Numbered from the stretch's first letter, positions 25,822-35,391 are shown. The stretch: 64,000 nt of DNA from Oceanospirillum sp964342385 (GCA_964342385.1 CAYFGP010000013.1:10513-74512); one strand, 5' to 3'. Notes: a model not told the origin generated them from the letters alone. Program-made: numbers and translations.

Positions 25822-26716
25822 TTCTCATCATCTACCTACGCCTTCTCTTCGCCATCTGCCTTGGCGCAGTTATTACCAACTGTGCAAGCCTAAGGTCGTG
25901 GCAGTGATGTTACTCACAGCTTTTGTTGGTATGTGTCTGGCACTGCCCGGTGCTCTGCCTGTGGATAAAGTAATTTTTGCCCTGCTGGGGATAGGCTTAG
26001 CCGCAGGCTCTGCCGCAGCCATTAATCATCTGTTGGATGAAAAGATCGACAGTCAGATGACCCGCACCCGTTACCGTCCGTTGCCACAGGGGCAGTTGAG
26101 CCCTAAACAGGTACTGACTTTTGCGCTCTTAATCGGCACATTAGGCATCAGCTTGTTGTTTATCACCGTCAACAGCCTGACGGCTTGGCTGACTCTGGCT
26201 TCATTGATCGGTTATGCGGTGATCTATACCGCATTGTTAAAACGAGCGACGCCACAAAACATCACCATTGGCGGCCTGGCGGGTGCTGCGCCTCCGCTAT
26301 TGGGCTGGACCGCGATGACTGGTCAGATCGATAGCTATAGCCTGTTGTTAGTACTGATTATTTTCGCCTGGACACCACCCCATTTCTGGGCCCTGGCCCT
26401 ACATCGAAAATCGGAGTATGCCCGCGCTGGTGTGCCCATGCTGCCGGTGACCCATGGGGAAGCCTTTACCAAGCTACAAATCTTGCTTTACACCGTTTTA
26501 ATGATATTGACCACAACATTACCCTACGCAACTGGAATGAGTGGTCTACTCTATATTACAGGCGTCATGATTTTGAACGGCCGCTTTTTACAGCATGTCA
26601 TCATTCTGTATCGCGGTCAGGATAAACAGGCAGCAATCAGAACCTTCTGGTTCTCGATCCGTTACATCATGTGGCTGTTCGTGGTGTTACTGGTGGATCA
26701 CTATATGCCCATTTGA
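25814..26716 (+). CDS. ctaB: Protohaem IX farnesyltransferase (haem O synthase)
   Basis: 300 residues with about nine membrane helices, of the UbiA prenyltransferase superfamily. The substrate motif is in INHLLDEKIDSQMTRTRYRPLPQG (NxxxD...R), and the second Asp-containing loop is in the region around ALHRKSEYARAGVPMLPVTHG. It transfers a farnesyl group to haem B to make haem O, the substrate of CtaA. The start has GGGGAGG upstream inside ctaA, giving an eight-base overlap and translational coupling. Also known as cyoE in other operons. Confidence 0.96.
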   Translation: MPNSHHLPTPSLRHLPWRSYYQLCKPKVVAVMLLTAFVGMCLALPGALPVDKVIFALLGIGLAAGSAAAINHLLDEKIDSQMTRTRYRPLPQGQLSPKQVLTFALLIGTLGISLLFITVNSLTAWLTLASLIGYAVIYTALLKRATPQNITIGGLAGAAPPLLGWTAMTGQIDSYSLLLVLIIFAWTPPHFWALALHRKSEYARAGVPMLPVTHGEAFTKLQILLYTVLMILTTTLPYATGMSGLLYITGVMILNGRFLQHVIILYRGQDKQAAIRTFWFSIRYIMWLFVVLLVDHYMPI

Positions 26717-26793
26717 GGCAATACAATAATAAAACAGCACGTTCTACTTACTGCAAATGATCTGTAAAAACCCTAACGGGTAAGGAGGTTGTC

Positions 26794-27393
26794 ATGCTGC
26801 AACATATGTTTGGCGTGATCTATCACCCTAAAGCTGAATGGCAGTTTATCAAACAGGAAAAATACACCTGGCTGGACTGCTATAAAAACGATATTTTCTG
26901 GCTTGCCGCCATCCCCCCTTTAAGTATTTTTATCGGTACCACCCAGATGGGCTGGAGCATTGCCGGTGGCGATTATATCCGTCTGACCGTCGCCAGCGCT
27001 CTGCCGATTGCAATAGCTTTCTATTTTGCTCTGCTGATTGGCGTTTATGCTATGGCTCATGCAGTGCACTGGATGGAAAAAACCTATGGTGCCGATGCCA
27101 GTTTTGACCGCTGTATGGTACTGACCACCTTTACCTCCACACCACTCTTTATGGCCGGGTTTGCTGGACTCTGGCCCATGTTGTGGTTTGTGGTCATAGT
27201 GGGGTTAGTTGCCCTCTGCTATACCATTTATCTGCTCTATAACGGCGTAGAAACCATTATGGAGATACCAGAAGAGCAGGCCTTCCTGTTCGGCACGTCT
27301 ATATTAACCGTGGGGTTGGTTGTACTGGTCGGCATGATTACCGGTAGCGTACTACTCTGGGGTATGGGGATGATGCCAGTCTTTATCAGTTGA
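26794..27393 (+). CDS. Yip1-family membrane protein at end of oxidase operon
   Basis: 199 residues with five predicted membrane helices (about 34-52, 66-88, 110-130, 134-152, 165-190) and the N-terminal 'IYHPKAEWQFIKQEKYTW' block typical of bacterial Yip1-domain proteins. An excellent ribosome-binding site (AAGGAGG) precedes the start. It follows ctaB by 77 bases, where other clusters carry a senC/sco gene. Bacterial Yip1 proteins have no settled role. Membership in the cox transcript is likely because the first strong terminator comes after this gene. Confidence 0.82.
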   Translation: MLQHMFGVIYHPKAEWQFIKQEKYTWLDCYKNDIFWLAAIPPLSIFIGTTQMGWSIAGGDYIRLTVASALPIAIAFYFALLIGVYAMAHAVHWMEKTYGADASFDRCMVLTTFTSTPLFMAGFAGLWPMLWFVVIVGLVALCYTIYLLYNGVETIMEIPEEQAFLFGTSILTVGLVVLVGMITGSVLLWGMGMMPVFIS

Positions 27394-27477
27394 CATTGAA
27401 CTACGCCCTAACCGTCCCATAGAGACTGACAAGTTCTAGATGACTGATAAGTTTTAGAGCACTGATAGATTTACTGT
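27388..27477 (+). repeat. 18-bp tandem array spanning the Yip1-gene stop codon (5 units)
   Basis: Stop triplets stand at 27391 (the gene's own TGA), 27409 (TAA), 27427, 27445 and 27463 (TGA), exactly 18 bases apart and all in frame. Units 3 and 4 are closest (GACTGACAAGTTCTAGAT and GACTGATAAGTTTTAGAG); unit 5 begins CACTGATAG. Units 1 and 2 are more diverged. Confidence 0.75.
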
Positions 27478-27573
27478 TTATAAATGGGTTAGCTACAAAT
27501 CACCGTTATGAAGTTCTCCGTTGTTGTTAGTTTGTTGTTGGTTGGAAGCATGTGTTTTACAAAGCCATGATTA

Positions 27574-27601
27574 GCCGGGCTCAGGAAGCCCGGCTTTTTT
27601 T
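27574..27601 (+). terminator. Strong terminator of the cox operon
   Basis: GCCGGGCT and AGCCCGGC pair perfectly around CAGGA and are followed by seven T. It is the first intrinsic terminator after coxB on the plus strand. Confidence 0.92.
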
Positions 27602-27718
27602 CATCTCCATTGGATTTGAGATCTGACTTTTTGCTTTCCAGTCCCCATCCTCTCGCCTACAATCCACGCCTCAACCGATACCCTCACATACTCACTTTGA
27701 TTGCACCTGATACTCACT

Positions 27719-28651
27719 ATGGCCCGAAATCGCTCTGGAAAAAATTCACCTGCGGCACCACTTCCGATTCGTGATGGTGTAGCCCCCAGCTACCTGAACT
27801 TACCACCGGGAGAATGGCCTGATCTGTTGAGTTTTCTGATTGAACGTTTTCCTCATATGCCCGCAGGGGTATTAAAAAGCCGTCTGGAAAAGGGTGAGCT
27901 GGTGGATGATCAGGGGCAGGCCTATCGGGTTGATAGCCCTTATCAGTCTAATCAACGCGTGTGGTATTACCGAGAAGTGCCTGATGAAAAGCCGGTACCG
28001 TTTGAAGAAACGATCATCTATCAGGATGATTTGATCGTTATCGCAGACAAACCTCACTGGTTATCAACCATTCCTGCTGGACGTCATCTAAAAGAGACCC
28101 TACTGATTCGGTTACGCAAAAAGCTTAACCTACCGGAAATGGCCCCTTCTCACCGTCTGGATCGGGAAACAGCCGGTCTAGTACTGCTGTGTAAACAACC
28201 ACAACATCGTGGCTCTTATCAGACCATGTTCCAGCAGCGTAATGTGCGTAAAAATTATCTGGCGGTAGCCCCTGTGCGGGAAGATCTCAACTATCCCCAT
28301 ATTCACAAATCCAATATTGTTCGTGGCGAGACCTTTTTCACCATGCAGGAAGCAGAAGGCGAAGCGAATAGTGAAACCGAGGTTAACCTGATTCATCAAC
28401 AGGGTGAACGCGGGTTGTATCTGCTAAAACCCCATACAGGTAAACAACATCAACTGCGGGTGCATATGTCTTCACTGGGCATGGCTTTGGAGAATGATCC
28501 CTGGTATCCGGTTGTGCAGCCGGAAGCGGATCATGAAGATTACAGCCAACCACTACAGCTGTTAGCTTATACCCTGGAATTTACCGATCCGGTGACCGGT
28601 GAACCTCGTTTCTTCCAAAGCAAGCGCCAGCTAAGCATTGCTCATCCCTGA
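27719..28651 (+). CDS. RluA-family RNA pseudouridine synthase
   Basis: 310 residues. The catalytic motif HRLDRETAGLVLLCK holds the active-site Asp, and the C-terminal GERGLYLLKPHTGKQHQLRVHMSSLGMALENDPWYP is the RluA family substrate block. These enzymes isomerise specific uridines in rRNA or tRNA; the exact site cannot be read. The N-terminal part (WPDLLSFLIERFPHMPAGVLKSRLEKGELVDDQG) is S4-like. Start set at ATG 27719 (MARNRSGK); an upstream TTG would add six residues. Stand-alone gene between two terminators. Confidence 0.9.
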   Translation: MARNRSGKNSPAAPLPIRDGVAPSYLNLPPGEWPDLLSFLIERFPHMPAGVLKSRLEKGELVDDQGQAYRVDSPYQSNQRVWYYREVPDEKPVPFEETIIYQDDLIVIADKPHWLSTIPAGRHLKETLLIRLRKKLNLPEMAPSHRLDRETAGLVLLCKQPQHRGSYQTMFQQRNVRKNYLAVAPVREDLNYPHIHKSNIVRGETFFTMQEAEGEANSETEVNLIHQQGERGLYLLKPHTGKQHQLRVHMSSLGMALENDPWYPVVQPEADHEDYSQPLQLLAYTLEFTDPVTGEPRFFQSKRQLSIAHP

Positions 28652-28754
28652 CGAGCCATATGTAGGTGGCTAATCTCAATATCATTAAGAAACTAAATTG
28701 AGAAACTAAAACACTCGCAAGCCCCTCACATCCTTCTCACAAAAAAGCGCTCAT

Positions 28755-28796
28755 AAAAAAGCCCACACCCTCCTCAAAAAAACAGTGGGCTTTTTT
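28755..28796. terminator. Bidirectional terminator between convergent genes
   Basis: AAAAAAGCCCAC and GTGGGCTTTTTT form a 12-bp stem with an 18-base loop, and runs of A or T flank it on either strand. It separates the pseudouridine synthase gene from the convergent giant signalling gene. Confidence 0.85.
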
Positions 28797-28843
28797 TATC
28801 AATACGTTATAAAGCAAACAATCGGAATAACACTGATCTGAAT

Positions 28844-31800
28844 TTATATCGTCCAATCAGAGCCCGAACCCTCAGCTAAATCAGAAATAATCTGATTACG
28901 CCCTTGGGCCTTGGCCTGATAAAGCAAACGATCCGCCCTATTCAGACCTTCATCCAGTGACTCATGATGCAGCCATTCAGTCACACCACCACTACTGGTA
29001 AAGCGAATCTGCTGCTCTTCAAAGCTCAGAGTCAGCTCAGAAATATTGTGACAGAGACGGTCCAGAATCTCTTTGGCCTGCTCCAGGGTGACATCAGTCA
29101 GCAGTAACGCAAACTCCTCACCACCGACTCGTCCCAACAGATCCTTCTCCCGCAATGATTCCTGCACCAACTGGACGAACTGCTTCAGCACCTCATCACC
29201 GGCGGCATGACCATAGTTATCATTCAGACGCTTAAAGTGATCCAGATCCAGCATGGCGATACACAGTGAAGCTTGAGGATGCGCCTGACGAATTTCCAAC
29301 GGCAGATCAAAAAACGCCCTACGGTTATAAGCTCCGGTCAGTGGATCGGTATTTGCCTGTTGATGCAGTTGATGCTCCCGATGTTTATGGTCAGTGATAT
29401 CACGAATCGCAGCAAACAATCCTTTCCCGGAATCAAGATCGATAGCTGCCGCAGAGAACATCGCCCAGAAAGGCTTACCAGTATGGGTTTTCAGTTGGCA
29501 CTCGAAATCATTCACCGCACCCTCAAGCTGCAATTGCTGCAACATATCCAAGCGGTCCTGCTCGTTGACGTAGAAATTACGGGCATTCTCCTTAGCAAAC
29601 GCTTCCTGGCTGATCTCAAACTGCTGCAATAAACGCTCATTGCCTTCAATCAGCTCACCATGAGGACCTGAGACCACAAATGGAATCGGCAGCGCCTGTA
29701 GAATCGCTTCCAGATGCTGGTTTTTCTTATTCAGCTGATGAGTACGCTCTGCAACGGTCGCTTCCAATTGCTCGTTATAGCTCTGCAGTTGATCGTAATA
29801 ACGGGTATTCAGATAAGTAATGGCAAATTGGCCTGCTAACAGTTCCATCACCCGCGCCTTCTGCGCGGTAAACAGATTACGTGTTGCGTTATGCTCCAGA
29901 TAAAGCACACCGATAAACTCATCGTGAGCAATCAAAGGCAAAGCCATCACCGAGCGTACCTGACGCTGCTGAATATCCTGCTCCAGCATATAGTCGCCCA
30001 CATTGGCCGCATCTTTCAGGATCAACGTATTCTGACTGTTATAACAGTAGTTCAGGATACTCTCTGGTAAGAAACCCTCGACCTCCTGCCCCTCTTTCAG
30101 CTGCCCCTCACAACACAATGCCAGAAGGTTCCAGTGTTTCTCTGAGTTGTTGCCCGAGTCTTCCCCATTACGCTGGAAAAAGGCCACTCGGCGTGCCCCT
30201 GTAGCACTGGTGGCTCGCTGCAGTACCCGCTCGATCAATTCAGGCGTCGAACACTGCTGGGAGATATCCTGAGATGCGGTCAGTACCGATTGCCAATCCA
30301 GGCTATGACCACCCACTAACAGATGCCGATCACTGATCTGGGTTAACAAACGCTCCATCTCATCCGCTTTGGCGTATGCGCCCCAGCTCTGATACACCTG
30401 CAACGCCTGCTCCAGATAAGCTCGAGCCATACTGATTTGCTGCTGTTTATAGCGATAACGGGCACTGCGCTCACAGGCCAGTGCTTCTAACAGAGCAAAA
30501 CCAGACTGGCGGGCGTAGTGAATCGCTTTATCGTAACAACAGATCGCTTCGACACTATCACCATCAACATTATGCTGCTCCGCCTGAATCAGATGGAATC
30601 CCACCGCAAAGTTATGAGGATTAAGCTGATACCAGGTCTGATATTTCTGCCAGGCGGCTTCCTGCCATGCTTGCTGATGTTCCGTTAACTCTTGCCCCTG
30701 CTGTTGATACGCCAACAGGCAGAGCAAATTAAATAGGGTATAAACGGCTTCATGAAAAATGCCTTCATCCAGATCATCCATAGCCAGATCAGGAGATAAC
30801 GCTACCTCTAACGCCGACTGATAGTTACCAAACAGATAGCCCTGCAATAAACGCCCTAACAGGCGGTCATACTTGCCACACATATAGTGGGTATCGCGGA
30901 AGTGCTGTAGCGCCTGCTGCTCGTAACCCGGCTCATGGTCCAGGTTCTGACTGTTATCCAATGTGCCTTGCAAAATATGCAACAGATTGCACTGTAGGCG
31001 ACTGAGATAAACCTGTGCGGGTTGTTTGATCTGCTCACAGGTCGTGGCTACCTGCTCCGTTCTTTGCAATAACAACTCCAAAGAGGGCGTCGAGACCAAA
31101 TCCGCATAAAAACCAAAGATATAACTGTGCACGCCCCAGTAATAATCGCCCTGATCCAAACACTGATGATAGGCGTTATCCCGTACCTGAGTCCCCACCT
31201 GCAACGACTTCTGCCACGGCAGAATAAAGTTACAGCGCATCATCAACAGACGCCCCTCTAACAGAGGATTTGCCGGATAGTCCTTGGCGATTTCAGAGGA
31301 ATAGTGAGCGGCTTCAAAGGCGGTATCGTAATCCTTCAGCACCTTGGTACACATCAGACCATACATCATAAAGACATAGCTGGAGTAGGGGCTGTTGCCC
31401 TGCTCACGGGTCAGCTTCAGTAGGCCTAAAATAGTTAACGGGAATAATAGTGAACCCGAGTTATAACAGCAGGGCTGCATCGCCATCAGGATATCCAGCG
31501 TCTGCAGTACCTTCGTATCCGTGGTCGCAGGCTGCTTGGCTAACTCTGCAAACGGCATCTGCTGCAAACCTTGTTGTGCCTCACCAATTGCCGCACCAAT
31601 ATCATCCATAGTTGGCTGTGCAGGCAAAGGCCATTCCAGAGCCTCTAAAGCACTTAAACCCTGAGCAATCGCCGCCTGTAGTTCACCATAACGGGTGTAT
31701 TGGGTAATCAAAATGGCGCTAAAGCGGGTTTTTAATGCCTGATCATAACATTGCTTATAAATCTCATCTTTCAGCGCTTCTGCCGTCTGATATTCACCGG

Positions 31801-34201
31801 CCAGATAGAGACATTCCAGCTTTTCCAGGCTGGCATCAATTAACAAAGCATCATCAGGCGCACAGCTAGAATGTTCAGCCGAGCAACTCACCTCCGCCAA
31901 TTCAGTGATGCGCTGGTTTAATGCAAAGACCTGATCCAGATAGTTCACTGCTGTACTGTAAGCGGTTGCCGCTTTCGCCTTGAGCGCCGCTCTATGATTA
32001 AGCTGAATCACCTGCTGGCATTCAGCAACGTCTAGCAGATGCAGGGCCTGATTAAAGTGGGTGACTAGCTGAAAACAGTGCTCTTCAATACCGTTATCAT
32101 CCAGATCCTGTAACAACAAACAGCCCAACTGATAATGGGTGTGTAAACGAGCCTCATCACTCCATTTGGAATAGGCCGCCTGCTGTACCCTATCGTGCAG
32201 AAAACGGGCAGAACGGATTTCACTATCGGCCTCTGTCGCATGCGAACGCACCGGCACCAACAAACCTTCTGCAAAGATGGGTTGCAGTCGCTCCAATAAC
32301 GCCTGGCCAGATATCTGATTCAGCTGCTGTAGCAACTCAAGAGAGAAGCTAGCCCCAATACAGGCCGCTTGTTGCAATAATAACTGCTGCGGATCCGGTA
32401 GCCGGTCAATCTTATGCAGCATCAGTTCAACCACATTATCGGTCATGCACTGCTGATCAATATCGGTTACCGACCAACGCCAGTTGGCGTCCTGATAATC
32501 AAAATGCAGTAACTCCCGTTGATACAGTTCCTGCATAAACTGACGGAAAAAGAAGGGGTTACCGCCAGTTTTCTGATACACCAACTGCGTCAGATTGGTC
32601 ACCTGTTCCGGTTGTTGCTGCACCGTATCCGCAATCAGCTGCTGCACGGTAGGTTGTTTTAACGGTTGCAGGACTAGCTGGCGTAAGCGGCTGCTGTTAC
32701 CCAGCTCAGCCAGCATACGAATAAAGGGATGACGCTCATCCACTTCATTATCACGATACGCCCCAAGAATCAGGCAGTAATGACTATCCGCATCGGATAA
32801 CAGTAGATGCAACAGATTAATACTGGCCAGATCTGCCCATTGCAGGTCATCAATAAAGATCACTAGAGGTTTGTTCGATACACAGATCTCATGGACAAAC
32901 TGCAGAAAGGTACGGTTAAAGCGGTTTTGTTGCTCTTCCGGCCCTAGCTGTGGCAACTCGGGTTGCGGCCCCAGTAGACGCCCCAGTTCAGGCAATAGAT
33001 CCACCAATACCTGACCATTCGGCTGTAAGGCTTGATTCAAACGCTGGCGCCACTCACTGACCTCTTGATCTGGCAGCGACAATAGATAACGAATAAAGTG
33101 ATTAAACGCCTGCACCAGGGCACTATAAGGCGTGCCCCGCTGATATTGATCAAACTTACCAAAGACAAACAGGCCGTTGGATTTCAGAATTGGCTTATGA
33201 ATCTCATGCACCAGTGCCGATTTGCCCACACCGGAATAACCACCGATTAACAGTGCTTCCGACGGACCTTCCGCCACACGCTCAAAGGCCTGTAATAGCT
33301 GAGCGGTTTCCTCTTCTCGACCATAAAGCCGCTGCGGAATATGCAGACGATCCGAGATATCACTGCGTTCCGATAGATCCGTTAACGACTCCCCCGCCAG
33401 ACAGCTTTGACGAATTTTATGCAGATCCTGCAGCACACCAGCACAGCTTTGGTAACGGTTATCCGCCTCTTTCTCTAATAACAGGCTAAGCAGTTGATTG
33501 ATCGCTAAATGCACACAAGGGTGCTGAAGTTCCGGTAATTGCGGCTGACCAGAGATATGGCCATAAGCGATCTCATGCTCACCATTCAGATGGACAAAAG
33601 GAGGTTGGCCAGAGAATAACCAGGTTAATACACAACCCAGAGCATACAGATCGGTGCGGTTGTCCAGCAGGCGATCCACAGGATAACTCTGCTCCGGGGA
33701 GAGATAATGAGCCTCAGAAAACAGCGGACGGTAGGCATTAATTCCGATAGAGCTTTTGGCACAATAGCGGGCACTGCTCAGATCCATAATCTGCACCTGA
33801 GACAGATCCTGGCTGATCAAAAATACCGAAGGGCGCAATGAAAGATGGAAAATATCCCGTTCATGCAAGCTACTGACGGCTTCTGTCAGGCTGATCGCCA
33901 GAGTCAGTTTATCTTTTAGAGACAGTAACTGACGATCCAACTGAGATAAGACCTGTTTCAATTCGGTGGCATAAAACAGCTGAGGGTCACCATTCTGATA
34001 ACCCTTTGGGATCAACTCAGGTACCTGAGCCCCCATCAGGGTATTAAATATCACCTGTTCATGCTTATGAGCAGCTACGGCCTGAAAAACCGGTAACTGG
34101 CTGGGCCAGCTGCGTTGAAATCCCTTTTTACTCTGTTGTTGCTGTGCACTGATCTGAAGATAAGCATCCAAGATCTGGATCTCGTTATTCTCTGGCGTCA
34201 T
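28844..34201 (-). CDS. Giant kinase-like/AAA ATPase/GAF/PAS/GGDEF signalling protein
   Basis: 1785 residues. Order: a Ser/Thr-kinase-like domain (about 10-265), a STAND/AAA-type ATPase with P-loop IGGYSGVGKSALV (about 325) and Walker B LVIFIDDLQWADLAS (about 450), a long helical TPR-like region (about 700-1280), a GAF domain (about 1330-1480), a coiled linker, a PAS domain (about 1515-1620), and a C-terminal GGDEF domain with GRVGGEEFALL and an RxxD inhibition site (REKD). The kinase catalytic loop is degenerate: HLSLRPSVFL in place of HxDxKPxN, and DLSSARY in place of DFG, so it is probably a pseudokinase sensor. Start set at ATG 34201; a TTG four codons upstream is weaker. Single-gene unit. 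Confidence 0.92.
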   Translation of the reverse strand: MTPENNEIQILDAYLQISAQQQQSKKGFQRSWPSQLPVFQAVAAHKHEQVIFNTLMGAQVPELIPKGYQNGDPQLFYATELKQVLSQLDRQLLSLKDKLTLAISLTEAVSSLHERDIFHLSLRPSVFLISQDLSQVQIMDLSSARYCAKSSIGINAYRPLFSEAHYLSPEQSYPVDRLLDNRTDLYALGCVLTWLFSGQPPFVHLNGEHEIAYGHISGQPQLPELQHPCVHLAINQLLSLLLEKEADNRYQSCAGVLQDLHKIRQSCLAGESLTDLSERSDISDRLHIPQRLYGREEETAQLLQAFERVAEGPSEALLIGGYSGVGKSALVHEIHKPILKSNGLFVFGKFDQYQRGTPYSALVQAFNHFIRYLLSLPDQEVSEWRQRLNQALQPNGQVLVDLLPELGRLLGPQPELPQLGPEEQQNRFNRTFLQFVHEICVSNKPLVIFIDDLQWADLASINLLHLLLSDADSHYCLILGAYRDNEVDERHPFIRMLAELGNSSRLRQLVLQPLKQPTVQQLIADTVQQQPEQVTNLTQLVYQKTGGNPFFFRQFMQELYQRELLHFDYQDANWRWSVTDIDQQCMTDNVVELMLHKIDRLPDPQQLLLQQAACIGASFSLELLQQLNQISGQALLERLQPIFAEGLLVPVRSHATEADSEIRSARFLHDRVQQAAYSKWSDEARLHTHYQLGCLLLQDLDDNGIEEHCFQLVTHFNQALHLLDVAECQQVIQLNHRAALKAKAATAYSTAVNYLDQVFALNQRITELAEVSCSAEHSSCAPDDALLIDASLEKLECLYLAGEYQTAEALKDEIYKQCYDQALKTRFSAILITQYTRYGELQAAIAQGLSALEALEWPLPAQPTMDDIGAAIGEAQQGLQQMPFAELAKQPATTDTKVLQTLDILMAMQPCCYNSGSLLFPLTILGLLKLTREQGNSPYSSYVFMMYGLMCTKVLKDYDTAFEAAHYSSEIAKDYPANPLLEGRLLMMRCNFILPWQKSLQVGTQVRDNAYHQCLDQGDYYWGVHSYIFGFYADLVSTPSLELLLQRTEQVATTCEQIKQPAQVYLSRLQCNLLHILQGTLDNSQNLDHEPGYEQQALQHFRDTHYMCGKYDRLLGRLLQGYLFGNYQSALEVALSPDLAMDDLDEGIFHEAVYTLFNLLCLLAYQQQGQELTEHQQAWQEAAWQKYQTWYQLNPHNFAVGFHLIQAEQHNVDGDSVEAICCYDKAIHYARQSGFALLEALACERSARYRYKQQQISMARAYLEQALQVYQSWGAYAKADEMERLLTQISDRHLLVGGHSLDWQSVLTASQDISQQCSTPELIERVLQRATSATGARRVAFFQRNGEDSGNNSEKHWNLLALCCEGQLKEGQEVEGFLPESILNYCYNSQNTLILKDAANVGDYMLEQDIQQRQVRSVMALPLIAHDEFIGVLYLEHNATRNLFTAQKARVMELLAGQFAITYLNTRYYDQLQSYNEQLEATVAERTHQLNKKNQHLEAILQALPIPFVVSGPHGELIEGNERLLQQFEISQEAFAKENARNFYVNEQDRLDMLQQLQLEGAVNDFECQLKTHTGKPFWAMFSAAAIDLDSGKGLFAAIRDITDHKHREHQLHQQANTDPLTGAYNRRAFFDLPLEIRQAHPQASLCIAMLDLDHFKRLNDNYGHAAGDEVLKQFVQLVQESLREKDLLGRVGGEEFALLLTDVTLEQAKEILDRLCHNISELTLSFEEQQIRFTSSGGVTEWLHHESLDEGLNRADRLLYQAKAQGRNQIISDLAEGSGSDWTI

Positions 34202-34399
34202 AACTGTTCTCAAAGGGACTCGGTATTTATCAAGATAGCTGGCGCTTACATAATTCTAAAAGACTCAAAGACATCGCGGTTATAAGAGTTAAAAGTCTAA
34301 TTTAGAGCTACGCTTATGTTTATTTTAGAGATTAACATATTTGTTTACCCTAATCGGAAAACAACCGAATATTCCCCCTTAGACTTGTGAGGTATTGCG

Positions 34400-34711
34400 A
34401 TGTACAAATTAGCTTTTTTTGTGCCTGAATCCCATCTGGAAAGTGTTAAGTCAGCCGTATTTGCTACAGGTGCGGGCAAAATTGGTGATTACGATCATTG
34501 CTGCTGGCAGATCAAAGGCCAGGGACAGTTCAGAGCCCTAGAAGGTAGTAACCCCTTTATCGGTCAACAAGGACAGGTAGAAACAGTGGAAGAGTATCGG
34601 GTGGAGCTGGTGTGTTCCGATGAACTGATCAGGGATGCAGTTGCAGCGATGAAGCAGGCTCATCCTTATGAGGAACCTGCCTATGATGTGTTTATGTTGG
34701 CGGATTTATAA
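34400..34711 (+). CDS. NIF3/YqfO-type CutA-like domain protein
   Basis: 103 residues matching the small insert domain of YqfO/NIF3 proteins as a stand-alone polypeptide: YKLAFFVPESHLESVKSAVFATGAGKIGDYDHCCWQIKGQGQFRALEGSNPFIG, ending AHPYEEPAYDVFML. The fold resembles the trimeric CutA/PII type. Such free-standing copies are common in gammaproteobacteria. Function unknown; metal binding through the CC and His-Pro-Tyr-Glu-Glu motifs is plausible. Ribosome-binding site GAGG lies upstream. Convergent with the Nudix gene. Confidence 0.88.
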   Translation: MYKLAFFVPESHLESVKSAVFATGAGKIGDYDHCCWQIKGQGQFRALEGSNPFIGQQGQVETVEEYRVELVCSDELIRDAVAAMKQAHPYEEPAYDVFMLADL

Positions 34712-34743
34712 TGGTTCTCTAAATAGATCTATTAATGGCTCAC

Positions 34744-34821
34744 AAACCATGACCTGCAGTTACTAGCTGCAGCCATTCATTTAGTAGTCGCTGCAATCCA
34801 TTACTAACCATTACTCACTGC
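34744..34821 (-). repeat. Tandem array of 27/24/27 bp spanning the Nudix-gene stop
   Basis: Read on the minus strand, three units begin GCAGTGAG, GCAGCGAC and GCAGCTAG (plus-strand spans 34795-34821, 34771-34794, 34744-34770). Each continues with a TAA/TAG/TGA-rich middle and TGG or ATGG near its end. The gene's own stop TAG is in the first unit; unit 2 offers an in-frame TGA. Confidence 0.6.
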
Positions 34822-35391
34822 TGGGGTTAGCTTGTCATGGGCAAAAAAACGGTTTCGATCGTCTTTGGTCACCTGACACTGATGCAGTGGATACTCGCCT
34901 TTTTTACGATCTTCAAAATAGAGACGCAGAGTTTTCTCAATGGTTGGGAAAGCCAGTTCATCCCATGGAATCTCATCTTCGGAGAACAGCTCAACCTCTA
35001 AACTTTCAGGCCCGGCACCATACTCTGGCTCCGGCATATCCGCCAGAAACATCATATAGACCTGACTGATGGCTACAGTATCAATTACCACGTACAGATG
35101 TTTGATATCTACCTTGGCATGAGCCTCTTCCCAGGTTTCCCGGGCGGCGGCATCATCCGTGCTCTCTTCATTTTCCATAAAACCCGCTGGCAGGGTCCAG
35201 TAACCCAGGCGTGGCTCAATCGCACGTTTACACAACAGCACCTTATCGCCATAGACAGGTACGGTGCCGGCAACAATCTTAGGGTTCTGATAATGAATTG
35301 TGCCGCAGGCATCACAAATATGGCGTGGGCGGTTATCGTCATCAGGAATACCAACCCGTACAGGGTGGCCACATTCGCTGCAGAAATTCAT
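34804..35391 (-). CDS. Nudix hydrolase with N-terminal zinc ribbon
   Basis: 195 residues. Four cysteines (C4, C7, C26, C29) form a zinc ribbon like that of NudC, followed by HYQNPKIVAGTVPVYGDKVLLCKRAIEPRLGYWTLPAGFMENEESTDDAAARETWEEAHAKV, in which the Nudix box (G-x5-E-x7-RETWEEAHA) is complete. The enzyme should cleave a nucleoside-diphosphate derivative; an ADP-ribose or NADH-type substrate is suggested by the ribbon but not proven. It lacks the NudC 'SQPWPFP' signature, so it is not NudC itself. Stand-alone minus-strand gene. Confidence 0.9.
   Translation of the reverse strand: MNFCSECGHPVRVGIPDDDNRPRHICDACGTIHYQNPKIVAGTVPVYGDKVLLCKRAIEPRLGYWTLPAGFMENEESTDDAAARETWEEAHAKVDIKHLYVVIDTVAISQVYMMFLADMPEPEYGAGPESLEVELFSEDEIPWDELAFPTIEKTLRLYFEDRKKGEYPLHQCQVTKDDRNRFFAHDKLTPAVSNG

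Noticed and set aside
34804..35391. NudC (NADH pyrophosphatase)
   Set aside because: It has a zinc ribbon but lacks the NudC SQPWPFP-type signature and is shorter, so only a general Nudix call is made.
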